A model generated the notes under the pieces. The model was not told the DNA's origin, made no database searches, and saw nothing but the letters and a program-made list of their open reading frames with translations. This document shows, one piece after another, positions 5,046 through 13,344 of a stretch of 20,158 nucleotides of DNA (positions are counted from its first letter, which is position 1; the number at the start of each line of letters is the position of its first letter). This DNA comes from DATLYB01 sp964502525 (GTDB lineage: Bacteria; Bacteroidota; Bacteroidia; Chitinophagales; CAIOSU01). Both the position numbers and the translations under genes were made by a program. The DNA lies in assembly GCA_964502525.1 (NCBI GenBank), contig CAZCXH010000084.1, positions 1-20,158 of the forward strand, given 5' to 3'.

Positions 5046-5611
5046 AACCTTATTACCTTAGTAACTTTGCGATAAACATGATTTTAAAACCTTATTAGCT
5101 TATCTGCCATTTCAAAGTTTTCTGGTAGTGTTTTAAAAATCTATCATATTCTTCGGTAAAAGTTACTTTCCTGTGATGTTCAGGCTGATTAAGGATATAC
5201 TTGCACACTTTATCAACCTCGGATTTGGAAACTGAAAATGCAGAAGCTGATTCCTGCCAGGCGAATATGCTGCGGCATAGTTGCTTTTCATTAATAAATT
5301 TTTCGCTGCTCTCAGCAATAACTGTTGCAAACGCTTCTTCCGGAAGTTTTGGCGAACGGGAAATAAGAAAATGAATATGCTCAGGGTTGGCATAAATACT
5401 GTAAAGTTTCGATTCATAATTGCTCACTATGCCTGTGATGTATTTTTCTATGCGCCCCCCGGCTTGCTTCAGGAATAAGCGGGAGACGATTTTTTGTAAT
5501 CAGGATAAAGTGCGTGTAAAGATTGTGGTATTCGATTTTCATGGTTGAGGCTGGAATAAGGTAATAAGGTTACTGCGTTTGTTGCGTTGTAATTACTAAG
5601 GTAATAAGGTT
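5046..5611 (-). mobile_element. RAYT/IS200-like element with perfect 19-bp terminal inverted repeats
   Basis: The left end AACCTTATTACCTTAGTAA (5046-5064) is the exact inverse of the right end (5593-5611). Inside each end is a second box: ACCTTATTAGCTTAT (5089-5103, after a 23-nt spacer, overlapping the transposase stop) and ATAAGGTAATAAGGT (5556-5570, 22 nt from the outer box), nearly inverse to each other. Between them is one transposase-like gene with a frameshift (5095-5542). Paired inverted REP-like boxes around a Y1 transposase fit REP-associated tyrosine transposase units; classical IS200 lacks long terminal inverted repeats. It occupies nearly all the gap between kinase and response regulator. 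A 120-bp derivative is at 551-670. Confidence 0.75.
5095..5542 (-). pseudogene. IS200/RAYT-type Y1 (HUH) transposase, frameshifted at a six-base G run
   Basis: From ATG 5542 the frame reads MKIEYHNLYTHFILITKNRLPLIPEAS, then reaches a run of six G on the coding strand (plus-strand C at 5455-5460). After it the homologous sequence continues in another frame: RIEKYITGIVSNYESKLYS, then NPEHIHFLI with the HUH pair, FAWQESASAFSVSKSEVDKVCKYILNQPEHH with the candidate catalytic Tyr, and a tail FTEEYDRFLKHYQ. The two halves together give about 149 residues, the normal length of TnpA_IS200/RAYT proteins in Bacteroidota. The downstream half alone is open from GTG 5427. The break may be a true mutation, a slippage site, or a homopolymer sequencing error. 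If functional, it would cut and join single-stranded DNA at the flanking hairpin or box sequences. Confidence 0.85.
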
Positions 5612-5625
5612 TTCCCTGTAAACCG

Positions 5626-7791
5626 TTACCCCAAATGTATAAAAATTACCGCCTCTGTTCCGGCAGGCGAGCCGTCACTGCCATAGAGGTCTTGTATGGT
5701 GTAAGTAATCTTTGTTTTGGTCAGATTGAAATAAAGCGCGAGTATCTCGTCAAGAATCTTCATTCCCCGCCCCGTGCTGAATCGCGCATGCTCCTTTGCT
5801 TTCTCGCGCCCGATGCCGTTGTCCTTAATGTGAATGATGCATCCACCCTCGTTTTTCCCAATGCTGATTTCCAGGTTCCCGCCTGATTTCAAATGGCGCA
5901 ACCCATGTTTGACTGCATTTTCTGCAAACGTATGAATGAGCATTTTTGGAACTTGAAGTTCAGCGTCAACTCCATCTTCAACGCTGATGCTGTAATCAAA
6001 CGCATCGCTCAACCGGAATTTTTCCAAAGTCAGATAATTCTCAATGTCTTCCAGTTCCTGTTTCAACGGAATGAAAACCTGGTCGGAAGTAATCACCGAG
6101 GAACGCAGCAGCTTGGCATACTTGCCGAAAATGTAATTGGCTTTCTCCGTTTCCTGCTTAAGAAAGAGTGAACCGATGGAGTTGAGGATGTTCAGGTTGA
6201 AGTGCGAATCGGTCTGACTCCTGACGGATTTAATCTGAAGTTCTGCAATTTTCTTTTCAGCTTCATATCGCAGCCTTGCACGGTATTTCTGGATCCGGTT
6301 GAGAAGTAAGATGAATAATGACATGGCTAAGTAGATGCCTCCCCAGATTGGATATTGGAGATAGTAAAGCCGATTTGTCTTATAGATGTACAGATAAGAG
6401 GTTTTGCCGTCTCCGAGAATAAATTCTCTCTCCTCACCCTGCAACACAGGTGAGTAGTACTTCGGGGATTCATCAAAATCAATTGAAACCGGGTGAGAAA
6501 AATCGCTGCGGGTAATAATGATTTTGTTTTTCCCTTTGAATAGCAATTCCGCTTCCCTGTCTCCGTCAATATCCAGCGCACCTTGACTTCCTTCCAGTAT
6601 CCCGCCAAAAACTTCATGGACTTCAAAGCTGTCTATAATCGCCAGGTTACTGTCGATCTCCTCTATTTTTCCATTGCCGTAAACCATGTATAAACGGTCA
6701 CGATTTTCGGGGCTTAACGAAAGCAATCGGGTATCTTCAAATCTTAATTTATAAGAACCCAACGAGCGTTCCTGAATCAGCCTGCCTTCGGTTGAATATA
6801 ATCGAAGAAAACACTCTCGTTTCTCAGGTCCCTGATAAATATATAAAGCTGCGATACGATTAGCAATAGCGGTATGGAAAGGTGCCACTGAAAGAGAAGA
6901 AGAATATTCGCCAATCATTACTGGCTCAAATAGAAATTCTGCTTTGCCTGTAAATGCCAATAGCCAGCAATGCTGGTCATTGTAAGCGATGCCGCCTTTA
7001 GGATGATTTCCCACTGCATTGGAAGAAACCAGTATTTCCGGTATTCCATCGCCATTGAGATCGTCCATAATGGGCGTAATTATATTTGCACCGCTTTCCG
7101 GAGAAACGTAAACCGTATCATTTTTTATGTCGAAGACAAACAGGTTGCGGGGGAAAAGGCTGTATCCGGTATTAATGACAAAAAATAATTCCTTAAATCC
7201 ATCATTATTGTTATCCCACAATCCTACCGGTAAAACACTAACATCGGTTTTGTTATCCTTATCAATCCCGAACCGCGTGACGAAGCGGGTATGCTGATGT
7301 TCGCTTTTATTGTAAGGCTCAAACCAGTTGACAAACAGGGAGCCGCTTCTCCGGGTGAACAGATATATTTCCTTAAAACCGTTGCTATCAAAATCGCCAA
7401 ATACTGGTGAGGGAGACGCAAGCGAATCTTTAAAGGGCCATTGACCAAGCACTTGCCCTTCACTATTTTGCACTAAAGGCCTGGTTGGGTTAATGCCACC
7501 TCCCATGTGAACAGCAATTTTTTCACTGTATCCATTGGAATCCAAATCATCATACCATATAATAAGCTCGGTTCGGGAGTTTATTGGTGGTTCTTTTAAC
7601 CTTGCTTTGTACTTTTCAAATATTGGCGGCAGCAGCGCAATGACAATGATGCTGATGGGTATGCTCAACACCCACGGATTGGTGAGAATATTGAAAATCT
7701 TATGGCTTAAAATCCGGCTGACGAGAGAGCGGAATCCCATGGGCAGTCTAAAATAAGAAAATTCATTATTCTTTGTTTCAGTGATCTCCAT
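5626..7791 (-). CDS. LytS-like sensor histidine kinase with FG-GAP/VCBS-type extracytoplasmic repeats
   Basis: 721 residues. TM1 is at about 41-58 (VLSIPISIIVIALLPPIF). A periplasmic region to about 475 carries repeated Asp-rich, calcium-binding-like motifs: DDLDSNGYSE (81), GDFDSNGFKE (132), WDNNNDGFKE (192), DDLNGDGIPE (243) and DIDGDREAE (about 410), as in FG-GAP/VCBS beta-propellers. TM2 is about 478-497, followed by a coiled stretch. The His_kinase domain has His530 in SHFNLNILNSI (family form PHFLFNxLN), then the ATPase with HTFAENAVKHGLRH (about 618), DNGIGRE (657) and STGRGMKIL. Both catalytic boxes look intact. The sensor resembles the integrin-like propellers of surface adhesins and polysaccharide-utilisation regulators rather than a small-molecule pocket. 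The likely partner is the response regulator at 4426-5037, now separated by a mobile element. It is divergent from the lipid/pigment operon at 7934, which it might control (inference from position). Confidence 0.9.
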   Translation of the reverse strand: MEITETKNNEFSYFRLPMGFRSLVSRILSHKIFNILTNPWVLSIPISIIVIALLPPIFEKYKARLKEPPINSRTELIIWYDDLDSNGYSEKIAVHMGGGINPTRPLVQNSEGQVLGQWPFKDSLASPSPVFGDFDSNGFKEIYLFTRRSGSLFVNWFEPYNKSEHQHTRFVTRFGIDKDNKTDVSVLPVGLWDNNNDGFKELFFVINTGYSLFPRNLFVFDIKNDTVYVSPESGANIITPIMDDLNGDGIPEILVSSNAVGNHPKGGIAYNDQHCWLLAFTGKAEFLFEPVMIGEYSSSLSVAPFHTAIANRIAALYIYQGPEKRECFLRLYSTEGRLIQERSLGSYKLRFEDTRLLSLSPENRDRLYMVYGNGKIEEIDSNLAIIDSFEVHEVFGGILEGSQGALDIDGDREAELLFKGKNKIIITRSDFSHPVSIDFDESPKYYSPVLQGEEREFILGDGKTSYLYIYKTNRLYYLQYPIWGGIYLAMSLFILLLNRIQKYRARLRYEAEKKIAELQIKSVRSQTDSHFNLNILNSIGSLFLKQETEKANYIFGKYAKLLRSSVITSDQVFIPLKQELEDIENYLTLEKFRLSDAFDYSISVEDGVDAELQVPKMLIHTFAENAVKHGLRHLKSGGNLEISIGKNEGGCIIHIKDNGIGREKAKEHARFSTGRGMKILDEILALYFNLTKTKITYTIQDLYGSDGSPAGTEAVIFIHLG

Positions 7792-7796
7792 TTTCT

Positions 7797-7853
7797 TTGC
7801 GCCTTAGTGTCTCTGCTATGAGAAATATTAACCGCAAAAGCGCGGAGGCGCAA
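7797..7853. repeat. GCGCC-type inverted repeat in the divergent intergenic region
   Basis: TTGCGCC (7797-7803) is inverted as GGCGCAA (7847-7853), with a smaller CCGC/GCGG pair inside (CCGCAAAAGCGCGG). Tracts like TTTGCGCCTTAGTGTCTCTGC are common intergenic repeats in Bacteroidota by my recollection. It lies between the kinase start and the hotdog gene. A weak -7-like CAACTTTG is at 7885-7892. Confidence 0.4.
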
Positions 7854-7933
7854 CTCCAATTAACCAAATCCAAACATTTCTGGGCAACTTTGTCAGGTAT
7901 TAGCAGTCCAAAGCAAAATGGCGCATTGAATCA

Positions 7934-8296
7934 GTGGCATTGAAAGACTTTTTCCGGATTTCCAAATTGGATGCAGGTGATAACAGTATTTATCGCGCAG
8001 CAACGGAGCTGAATAAAGATCATGCTGTTTATGCAGGTCATTTCCCCGGTAATCCTGTCGTGCCGGGCGTTTGTCTGGTGCACATGCTTAAGGAATTGGT
8101 TTCCCAGATACTGAAAAAACCGGTGATATTATGCGAAGCGGGCAGCATCAAGTTTTTGCACGTGATCAATCCCAGCGTTCATCCGGAAATTCTTTGGGAC
8201 ATCCGCCTGAGTGAAACCGAAAGCGGAACAGAAGTCCGTTGCACCGCATTTTCCGATGACAAAATATGTTTTAAGTTTTCAGGTCGGTTCAGATGA
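7934..8296 (+). CDS. FabZ-like hotdog protein, putative 3-hydroxyacyl-ACP dehydratase (atypical active site)
   Basis: 120 residues from GTG 7934; the in-frame alternative is TTG 7940, and the ATG at 7918 is followed by a stop. The hotdog signature is clear: DHAVYAGHFPGNPVVPGVCLVHMLKEL (29-55), with the catalytic-type His36 in HFPGNPVVPG. In FabZ the partner Glu sits 14 residues after this His; here that position is His50. Such proteins accompany flexirubin, aryl-polyene and dialkylresorcinol genes and are taken to dehydrate 3-hydroxyacyl-ACP. With the Glu missing, a mechanism using Glu54 or a non-catalytic or thioesterase-like role must be considered. First gene of the five-gene operon; its stop overlaps the next ATG (ATGA, 8293-8296). 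Confidence 0.8.
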   Translation: MALKDFFRISKLDAGDNSIYRAATELNKDHAVYAGHFPGNPVVPGVCLVHMLKELVSQILKKPVILCEAGSIKFLHVINPSVHPEILWDIRLSETESGTEVRCTAFSDDKICFKFSGRFR

Positions 8297-9477
8297 AGCC
8301 CAAGGAACATTACCGTCAAAAGCTCAAAGACCATCAATGCTGCATACTCATTCCGACCTATAACAACGACCGGAAAATAGCCGGTGTTTTGAAGGATGCC
8401 CTGGAATACACCGGTCAGGTGATTGTTGTTAATGACGGCTCAACGGATGGCACGATGAAAGTGCTTGAATCATTTCCCTCCATTCGCGTCATCAGTTACC
8501 CGGTCAATAAAGGCAAGGGCTGGGCGTTAAGAGTCGGTTTTGAGGAAGCGTTAAAAGCAGGTTATCAATATGCCGTCACGATGGATTCGGATGGTCAGCA
8601 TCGCGCTGATGATATTCCAGTTTTCATTGATGTCCTTGAAAAGGAAGGCAGCGCGCTCATTATCGGTTCAAGAAATATGAATCAGGACGGAGTGCCCGGC
8701 ACCAGCAATTTCGGACATCGTTTCTCCAACTTCTGGTACGAATTGGAAACGGGAATCTCGCTTCCCGATACTCAATCGGGGTTCAGATTGTATCCGCTGA
8801 AAGAGATTCAGAAAATGAAATTCTATACTTCAAGATATGAATTTGAGTTGGAGGCGCTGGTAAGGAGCGCATGGAGAGGAGTGAAGGTGATTCCGGTTCC
8901 CATCAATGTCATTTATCCTGAAGACCGCACCACGCATTTCAGGATGCTCAGGGATTTTTTTCGCATCAGCTTGCTTAATTCTGTTTTCGTGCTTTGGGCT
9001 TTTTTCTACGTCTTGCCGGTGCGGTTCATGCATCAACTCAAAAAAGAAAACAGAAAAGCCTTCATCCAAAAATATGTCCTGATGAGCGACCAGTCCAATG
9101 CGAAGATCACCGGTGCTGTCATGCTGGGCGCGTTCCTGGGCATAGCTCCCATTTGGGGTTATCAGATCATCATGTGTATCACGCTGGCTCATCTCTTCAG
9201 GCTGAGCAAAGTCCTGGTTGTGGCTGCAGCGCATATCAGCATACCGCCCATGCTTCCCCTTATCATATACGGGAGTTTTAAGCTGGGAGGCTTGCTGCTG
9301 GGCAATGCGGATGCTATAGCTTTTTCTTCTGAACTCAATTGGGACGTCATTAAAGGCGGCTTGCTTCAATATGTGGTGGGAAGTTTGGGACTTGGCGCAT
9401 TGCTCGCGATATTCATGGGAGCGGTGATTTACTTTCTGCTATTATTGTTCAGGCGGAAGCCCGCGACCGCAGACTGA
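8293..9477 (+). CDS. Family 2 glycosyltransferase fused to a DUF2062 membrane domain
   Basis: 394 residues. The GT2 (GT-A fold) domain covers 14-235: CILIPTYNNDRKIAGVL, VIVVNDGSTDGT for nucleotide binding, VTMDSDGQHRADDIP with the metal-binding Asp residues, and DTQSGFRLY near the acceptor site, of the dolichyl-phosphate-mannose-synthase kind. Residues 270-390 are the DUF2062 domain, with SDQSNAKITGAVMLGAFLGIAPIWGYQ and hydrophobic segments ending in IFMGAVIYFLLLLFRR. The active site should face the cytoplasm, acting on a lipid-linked or acyl-linked acceptor at the inner membrane. GT2-DUF2062 proteins are recurrent members of flexirubin/aryl-polyene-like clusters; the sugar donor and acceptor cannot be read from the sequence. 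Start overlaps the upstream stop; the next gene starts 12 bp after its end. Confidence 0.88.
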   Translation: MKPKEHYRQKLKDHQCCILIPTYNNDRKIAGVLKDALEYTGQVIVVNDGSTDGTMKVLESFPSIRVISYPVNKGKGWALRVGFEEALKAGYQYAVTMDSDGQHRADDIPVFIDVLEKEGSALIIGSRNMNQDGVPGTSNFGHRFSNFWYELETGISLPDTQSGFRLYPLKEIQKMKFYTSRYEFELEALVRSAWRGVKVIPVPINVIYPEDRTTHFRMLRDFFRISLLNSVFVLWAFFYVLPVRFMHQLKKENRKAFIQKYVLMSDQSNAKITGAVMLGAFLGIAPIWGYQIIMCITLAHLFRLSKVLVVAAAHISIPPMLPLIIYGSFKLGGLLLGNADAIAFSSELNWDVIKGGLLQYVVGSLGLGALLAIFMGAVIYFLLLLFRRKPATAD

Positions 9478-9489
9478 AACACCCTACAC

Positions 9490-12400
9490 TTGGCAAGGAT
9501 TTTACTTTTCATTTACAACCGCTCAGCCGCGCATAAGCCTTTTTTCTATTCTGTCGTTCTCGCGGTCATCCTGCTGCTTGCCTTCCTAGCTTCCCGCCTG
9601 AGGTTTGAGGAAGATATCACCAGGATGCTCCCTTTGGATGAAGAGTTGAGCGAATTGAACGCGGTTATCCAAAATTCAAAATTCAAGGATAAGCTGGTCA
9701 TCAATATTTTCCTTGCGGACAGCACTTCATCACCCGATCCTGACAAGCTGGCTGCTTATGCCGGTGATCTGACTGACTCCCTTAATGCAAAATTTTTTCC
9801 GAGCCACATCGGGAAAATCAACAGGGTGACGGAGGATGAGATCAATAACCTCTACGCGCTTTTTCATGAAAACCTCCCGATTTTTTTGGAGCCGGCCGAT
9901 TATGATTCTATCGAAGCCCGTCTCACGGAAACGAATATCCATAGCGCGTTGCAGCGCGGTTACAAAAGCCTGGTGTCGCCTGCCGGATTCGCATTAAAAG
10001 AATCTTTTCTAAAAGATCCACTTGGCTTAACCCCTCTTGCTCTTAAAAAACTGCAGCAACTTCAGCTCGAAAATATCTACGAGGCAAAGGACGGCTTCAT
10101 CATCACTAAAGACCATCGCAATCTGCTGGTGTTTGTTGCTCCGGTGTATCCGGCAAACGAAACCTCCGAAAACCGCAAGCTGATTGCGGGCATAGCCGGT
10201 TTCATCCAAACCATTACCAGCAAATACGATGGCACCGTGACGGCTGAATACTTCGGTGGAGCCGCGATGGCTGTCGAAAATGCCGATAGATTGAAAAGCG
10301 ACATATCGCTCACCGTTTCCCTCGCATTGGCATTTTTAGTTGCGTTCATCAGTTACTTCTTTCGAAAAAAGGCGGTAGTGCTGCTGATTTTTCTGCCTTC
10401 CGCTTTCGGGGTGCTGTTCTCGCTGGCATGTCTTTACCTTCTGGTGCAGCAAGCTTCCCTCATCGCTCTCGGAGCAGGCTCCATCCTTATCGGGATAACG
10501 ATCAACTTTCCGCTTCACCTGATCACGCATTTTAAAAAAGAAAGATCCGTTGCGAAAGTATTCAGCGATGTAACCCAGCCGCTCCTCACCAGTTCGCTCA
10601 CCACGGCTGCCGCTTTTTTTTGCCTGCTGTTCCTGCAGGCCGATGCGATGAATGATCTGGGGTTGTTTGTCGGGTTGAGCATCATCGGGGCGGCATTATT
10701 CACGCTGCTTGTCCTGCCGGTGTTTCTGAATGAAAAATCCGCGGAAGAACCCCGCGCTGCCGGCAGCCCGGGATTCATTGATAGGATAGCGTCCTACGAA
10801 TATCACAAAAACCGCTATCTGATCATTGCCATTGCAGCTTTCTCGGTTGTTTGCTTGTTCACCTTTCATGATGTTGCATTTGAAAGTGATTTGAGCGGCA
10901 TGAACTACGTGCCGGAGCACCTGAAAAAAGCGGAAGAGCATTTGAATAAAATCAACCGCTATTCGCTCAAAACGATTTTTCTTATTTCAAAAGCAGGCAG
11001 CTTGGACAGCGCACTGGCGAACAATGAAAAACTCCGGGACAAAATAGAGCGGCTTCAACATGAAAATATTATTCAGAAATACAGTGGCGTAGGCAGCCTG
11101 TTTCCGTCAGCCTCCGGTCAATATGCAAGAATTCAGCAATGGAACAAGTTCTGGACAGATGAAAAGAAGCATCGGCTGAAAGAGATGCTGACCGGCATCG
11201 GCAGCCAATACAAGTTCAAGGATAGCGCTTTCACCGGGTTTTATGAGTTGCTGGACAGAAATTTTCAGGTGGTTCCGTTGGAGAGCCTCGATAGAATAAG
11301 AACGCTCTTTCTCGACAATTTCATTTCCGAAACCGGTGAGATGGCGACCGTCAGCACTTTGCTGAAAGTGGAGGAAGAAAAGAAAAAAGAAGTCTATGCG
11401 GCATTTAAAAACGGTGACAACCTCATCATTTTCGATAACAAGCGGATCACTTACCGCATTTTGGAGATTCTGAAAGATAATCTCTCCTTGCTGGTGGCGC
11501 TTTCTATCTCTCTTTTTTTTCTCATTGTCATCCATTCGTTCGGCAGGATAGAGATCGGGCTTATCACCTTCATCCCGATGGCGGCAAGCTGGCTGTGGAC
11601 GCTGGGGATCATGGGAGCTTTCGGGATAAAATTCAACATGATCAATATAATCATATCATCATTCATATTCGGATTGGGTGACGATTACAGCATTTTTCTG
11701 TCAGGGGGTTATTTGCAGGAATACAAATACGGAGTCCGCAACACCGTCACATACAAAACTTCCATGTTGTTGTCTGCCGTTACCACCTTGGTCGGCATTG
11801 GCGCGCTGATTTTCGCAGGGCACCCTGCCCTGCGGTCTATTGCCCTGATGTCTGTCATTGGCATTCTTTCTGTTGTTATGGTAACATTTACGGTTCAGCC
11901 TCTCTTGCTCGAAACTTTTATCGTTAACCGGAAAAAATTGAAACGGCATCCCATTAATCTTGTAAATTTTCTGAAAGCGCTGTTAACGTGGGGTTTTTTG
12001 CTGCTCGGGGTGGCAATAGTCGGGATTGCAGGCCTGCTGATCTTCACCCTTCTTCCGCTGAACGCTTCGAAGAGGAAAGCGCTATTTCACCGGATTTTCA
12101 TGCATGTTTCCAAAGCCTATATAAAGATCACATTTCCTTTAAGCTGCAAGATTCACAACCGGCATGGAGAGGATTTCAAAAAGCCGGCAGTGGTGATCTG
12201 CAACCACCAATCCCTCATTGAAACGCCACTGATCCTCATGCAGGCTCCGAAGTTAATTATACTTACCAATGACCGGATAAGACGCACGCCCCATTTTGGT
12301 CCCATCGCCCGTTTCGCTGACTTCTACTCGGTGTCATCAGGTATTGATCCGGTGATGGATAAGCTGAAACAAATGACGGATGATGGCTATTCCATTGTTG

Positions 12401-13335
12401 TTTTTCCGGAGGGAACGCGTTCAACGGATTACAACATTCATCGTTTTCATAAGGGAGCCTTTTACATTGCGGAAAAGCTGCATCTCGATATTGTGCCGGT
12501 ATTATTTCACGGCACGGGGGAATTTCTGCACAAAAATGAGTTCTGGGGAAGGCGTAATAAGATTTCCGTCAAAGTGATGGAGCGAATTTCCGCTGACGAC
12601 CAGCGGTTTGGCAAAACCTATTCGGAACGCGCAAAGGGGATAAGGAAACACATGATCAAAGCGCATGATGAGTTCAGGAAGGAAAAAGAAACTCCCGAAT
12701 ATCTGAAAAGAATGCTGATGTGCAATTATATTTATAAAGGTCCCGTGCTGGAGTGGTATGTCAGGGTTAAGCTATGGCTGGAGGACAACTACAAACTGGT
12801 GAATGAAAAGCTGCCGTCAAAAGGAGAAATATTGGATATTGGGTGCGGATACGGCTACATGACCTATATGCTTGCTTTTTATTCCCGCGAGAGAACGCTG
12901 ACCGGAGTGGACTATGATTGCGAGAAAATTGCGGTAGCGCAAAATTGTTACTCGAAGAATGATAATATTCAATTCGAATGCGCCAATGTTCTTGAAACAG
13001 ATATTTCCGAAAAAGATGGTTTCATCCTAGGAGATGTGTTGCACTATCTGAGAAGGGATGAGCAGATGCAGTTGTTAAAAAAATGTTTCAGCAGGCTGAG
13101 GGAAAAAGGAACAATCATCATCCGCGATGCAGATGCATCTTTACGGAAAAGGCAGTTCGGCACAGCGCTCACCGAGATTATTTCCACGGTGTCAGGATTC
13201 AATAAAAAAGCTAACCCGTTGGAATTTGTTCCTGCAAGGGAAATTATAGAACTCGCTAAAGCCAACGGTTTTACCACGGAAGTAATTGACGGCTCCAGGC
13301 TGACTTCTAATGTTTTCATCGTAATCAGGAATTAA
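9490..13335 (+). CDS. Three-part fusion: MMPL/RND-type lipid exporter - PlsC-type acyltransferase - SAM methyltransferase
   Basis: 1281 residues from TTG 9490. Part 1 (about 1-815) is an MMPL-family exporter: TM1 at 17-37, large extracytoplasmic loop, TM cluster about 270-415, TM7 about 442-458, second loop, TM cluster about 660-810 with the GLGDDYSIFLSGGY motif (about 727). An extra TM segment is at 829-855. Part 2 (about 865-1070) is a PlsC-like acyltransferase: NHQSLIE at 905-911, where the usual Asp of NHxxxxD is Glu, and FPEGTRS at 972-978. Part 3 (about 1095-1281) is a class I methyltransferase: motif I DIGCGYGY at 1116-1123, GVDYD, GDVLHYL. The fusion suggests acylation and methylation of a lipid or polyene at the inner membrane coupled to its export. 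Flanking genes are 12 and 9 bp away. Confidence 0.9.
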   Translation: MARILLFIYNRSAAHKPFFYSVVLAVILLLAFLASRLRFEEDITRMLPLDEELSELNAVIQNSKFKDKLVINIFLADSTSSPDPDKLAAYAGDLTDSLNAKFFPSHIGKINRVTEDEINNLYALFHENLPIFLEPADYDSIEARLTETNIHSALQRGYKSLVSPAGFALKESFLKDPLGLTPLALKKLQQLQLENIYEAKDGFIITKDHRNLLVFVAPVYPANETSENRKLIAGIAGFIQTITSKYDGTVTAEYFGGAAMAVENADRLKSDISLTVSLALAFLVAFISYFFRKKAVVLLIFLPSAFGVLFSLACLYLLVQQASLIALGAGSILIGITINFPLHLITHFKKERSVAKVFSDVTQPLLTSSLTTAAAFFCLLFLQADAMNDLGLFVGLSIIGAALFTLLVLPVFLNEKSAEEPRAAGSPGFIDRIASYEYHKNRYLIIAIAAFSVVCLFTFHDVAFESDLSGMNYVPEHLKKAEEHLNKINRYSLKTIFLISKAGSLDSALANNEKLRDKIERLQHENIIQKYSGVGSLFPSASGQYARIQQWNKFWTDEKKHRLKEMLTGIGSQYKFKDSAFTGFYELLDRNFQVVPLESLDRIRTLFLDNFISETGEMATVSTLLKVEEEKKKEVYAAFKNGDNLIIFDNKRITYRILEILKDNLSLLVALSISLFFLIVIHSFGRIEIGLITFIPMAASWLWTLGIMGAFGIKFNMINIIISSFIFGLGDDYSIFLSGGYLQEYKYGVRNTVTYKTSMLLSAVTTLVGIGALIFAGHPALRSIALMSVIGILSVVMVTFTVQPLLLETFIVNRKKLKRHPINLVNFLKALLTWGFLLLGVAIVGIAGLLIFTLLPLNASKRKALFHRIFMHVSKAYIKITFPLSCKIHNRHGEDFKKPAVVICNHQSLIETPLILMQAPKLIILTNDRIRRTPHFGPIARFADFYSVSSGIDPVMDKLKQMTDDGYSIVVFPEGTRSTDYNIHRFHKGAFYIAEKLHLDIVPVLFHGTGEFLHKNEFWGRRNKISVKVMERISADDQRFGKTYSERAKGIRKHMIKAHDEFRKEKETPEYLKRMLMCNYIYKGPVLEWYVRVKLWLEDNYKLVNEKLPSKGEILDIGCGYGYMTYMLAFYSRERTLTGVDYDCEKIAVAQNCYSKNDNIQFECANVLETDISEKDGFILGDVLHYLRRDEQMQLLKKCFSRLREKGTIIIRDADASLRKRQFGTALTEIISTVSGFNKKANPLEFVPAREIIELAKANGFTTEVIDGSRLTSNVFIVIRN

Positions 13336-13344
13336 TCTGTTCAG

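Noticed and set aside
8830..9369. 179-codon minus-strand frame inside the GT2 gene, and similar long antisense frames in the exporter fusion
   Set aside because: They are antisense shadows of well-supported genes with no recognisable domains.
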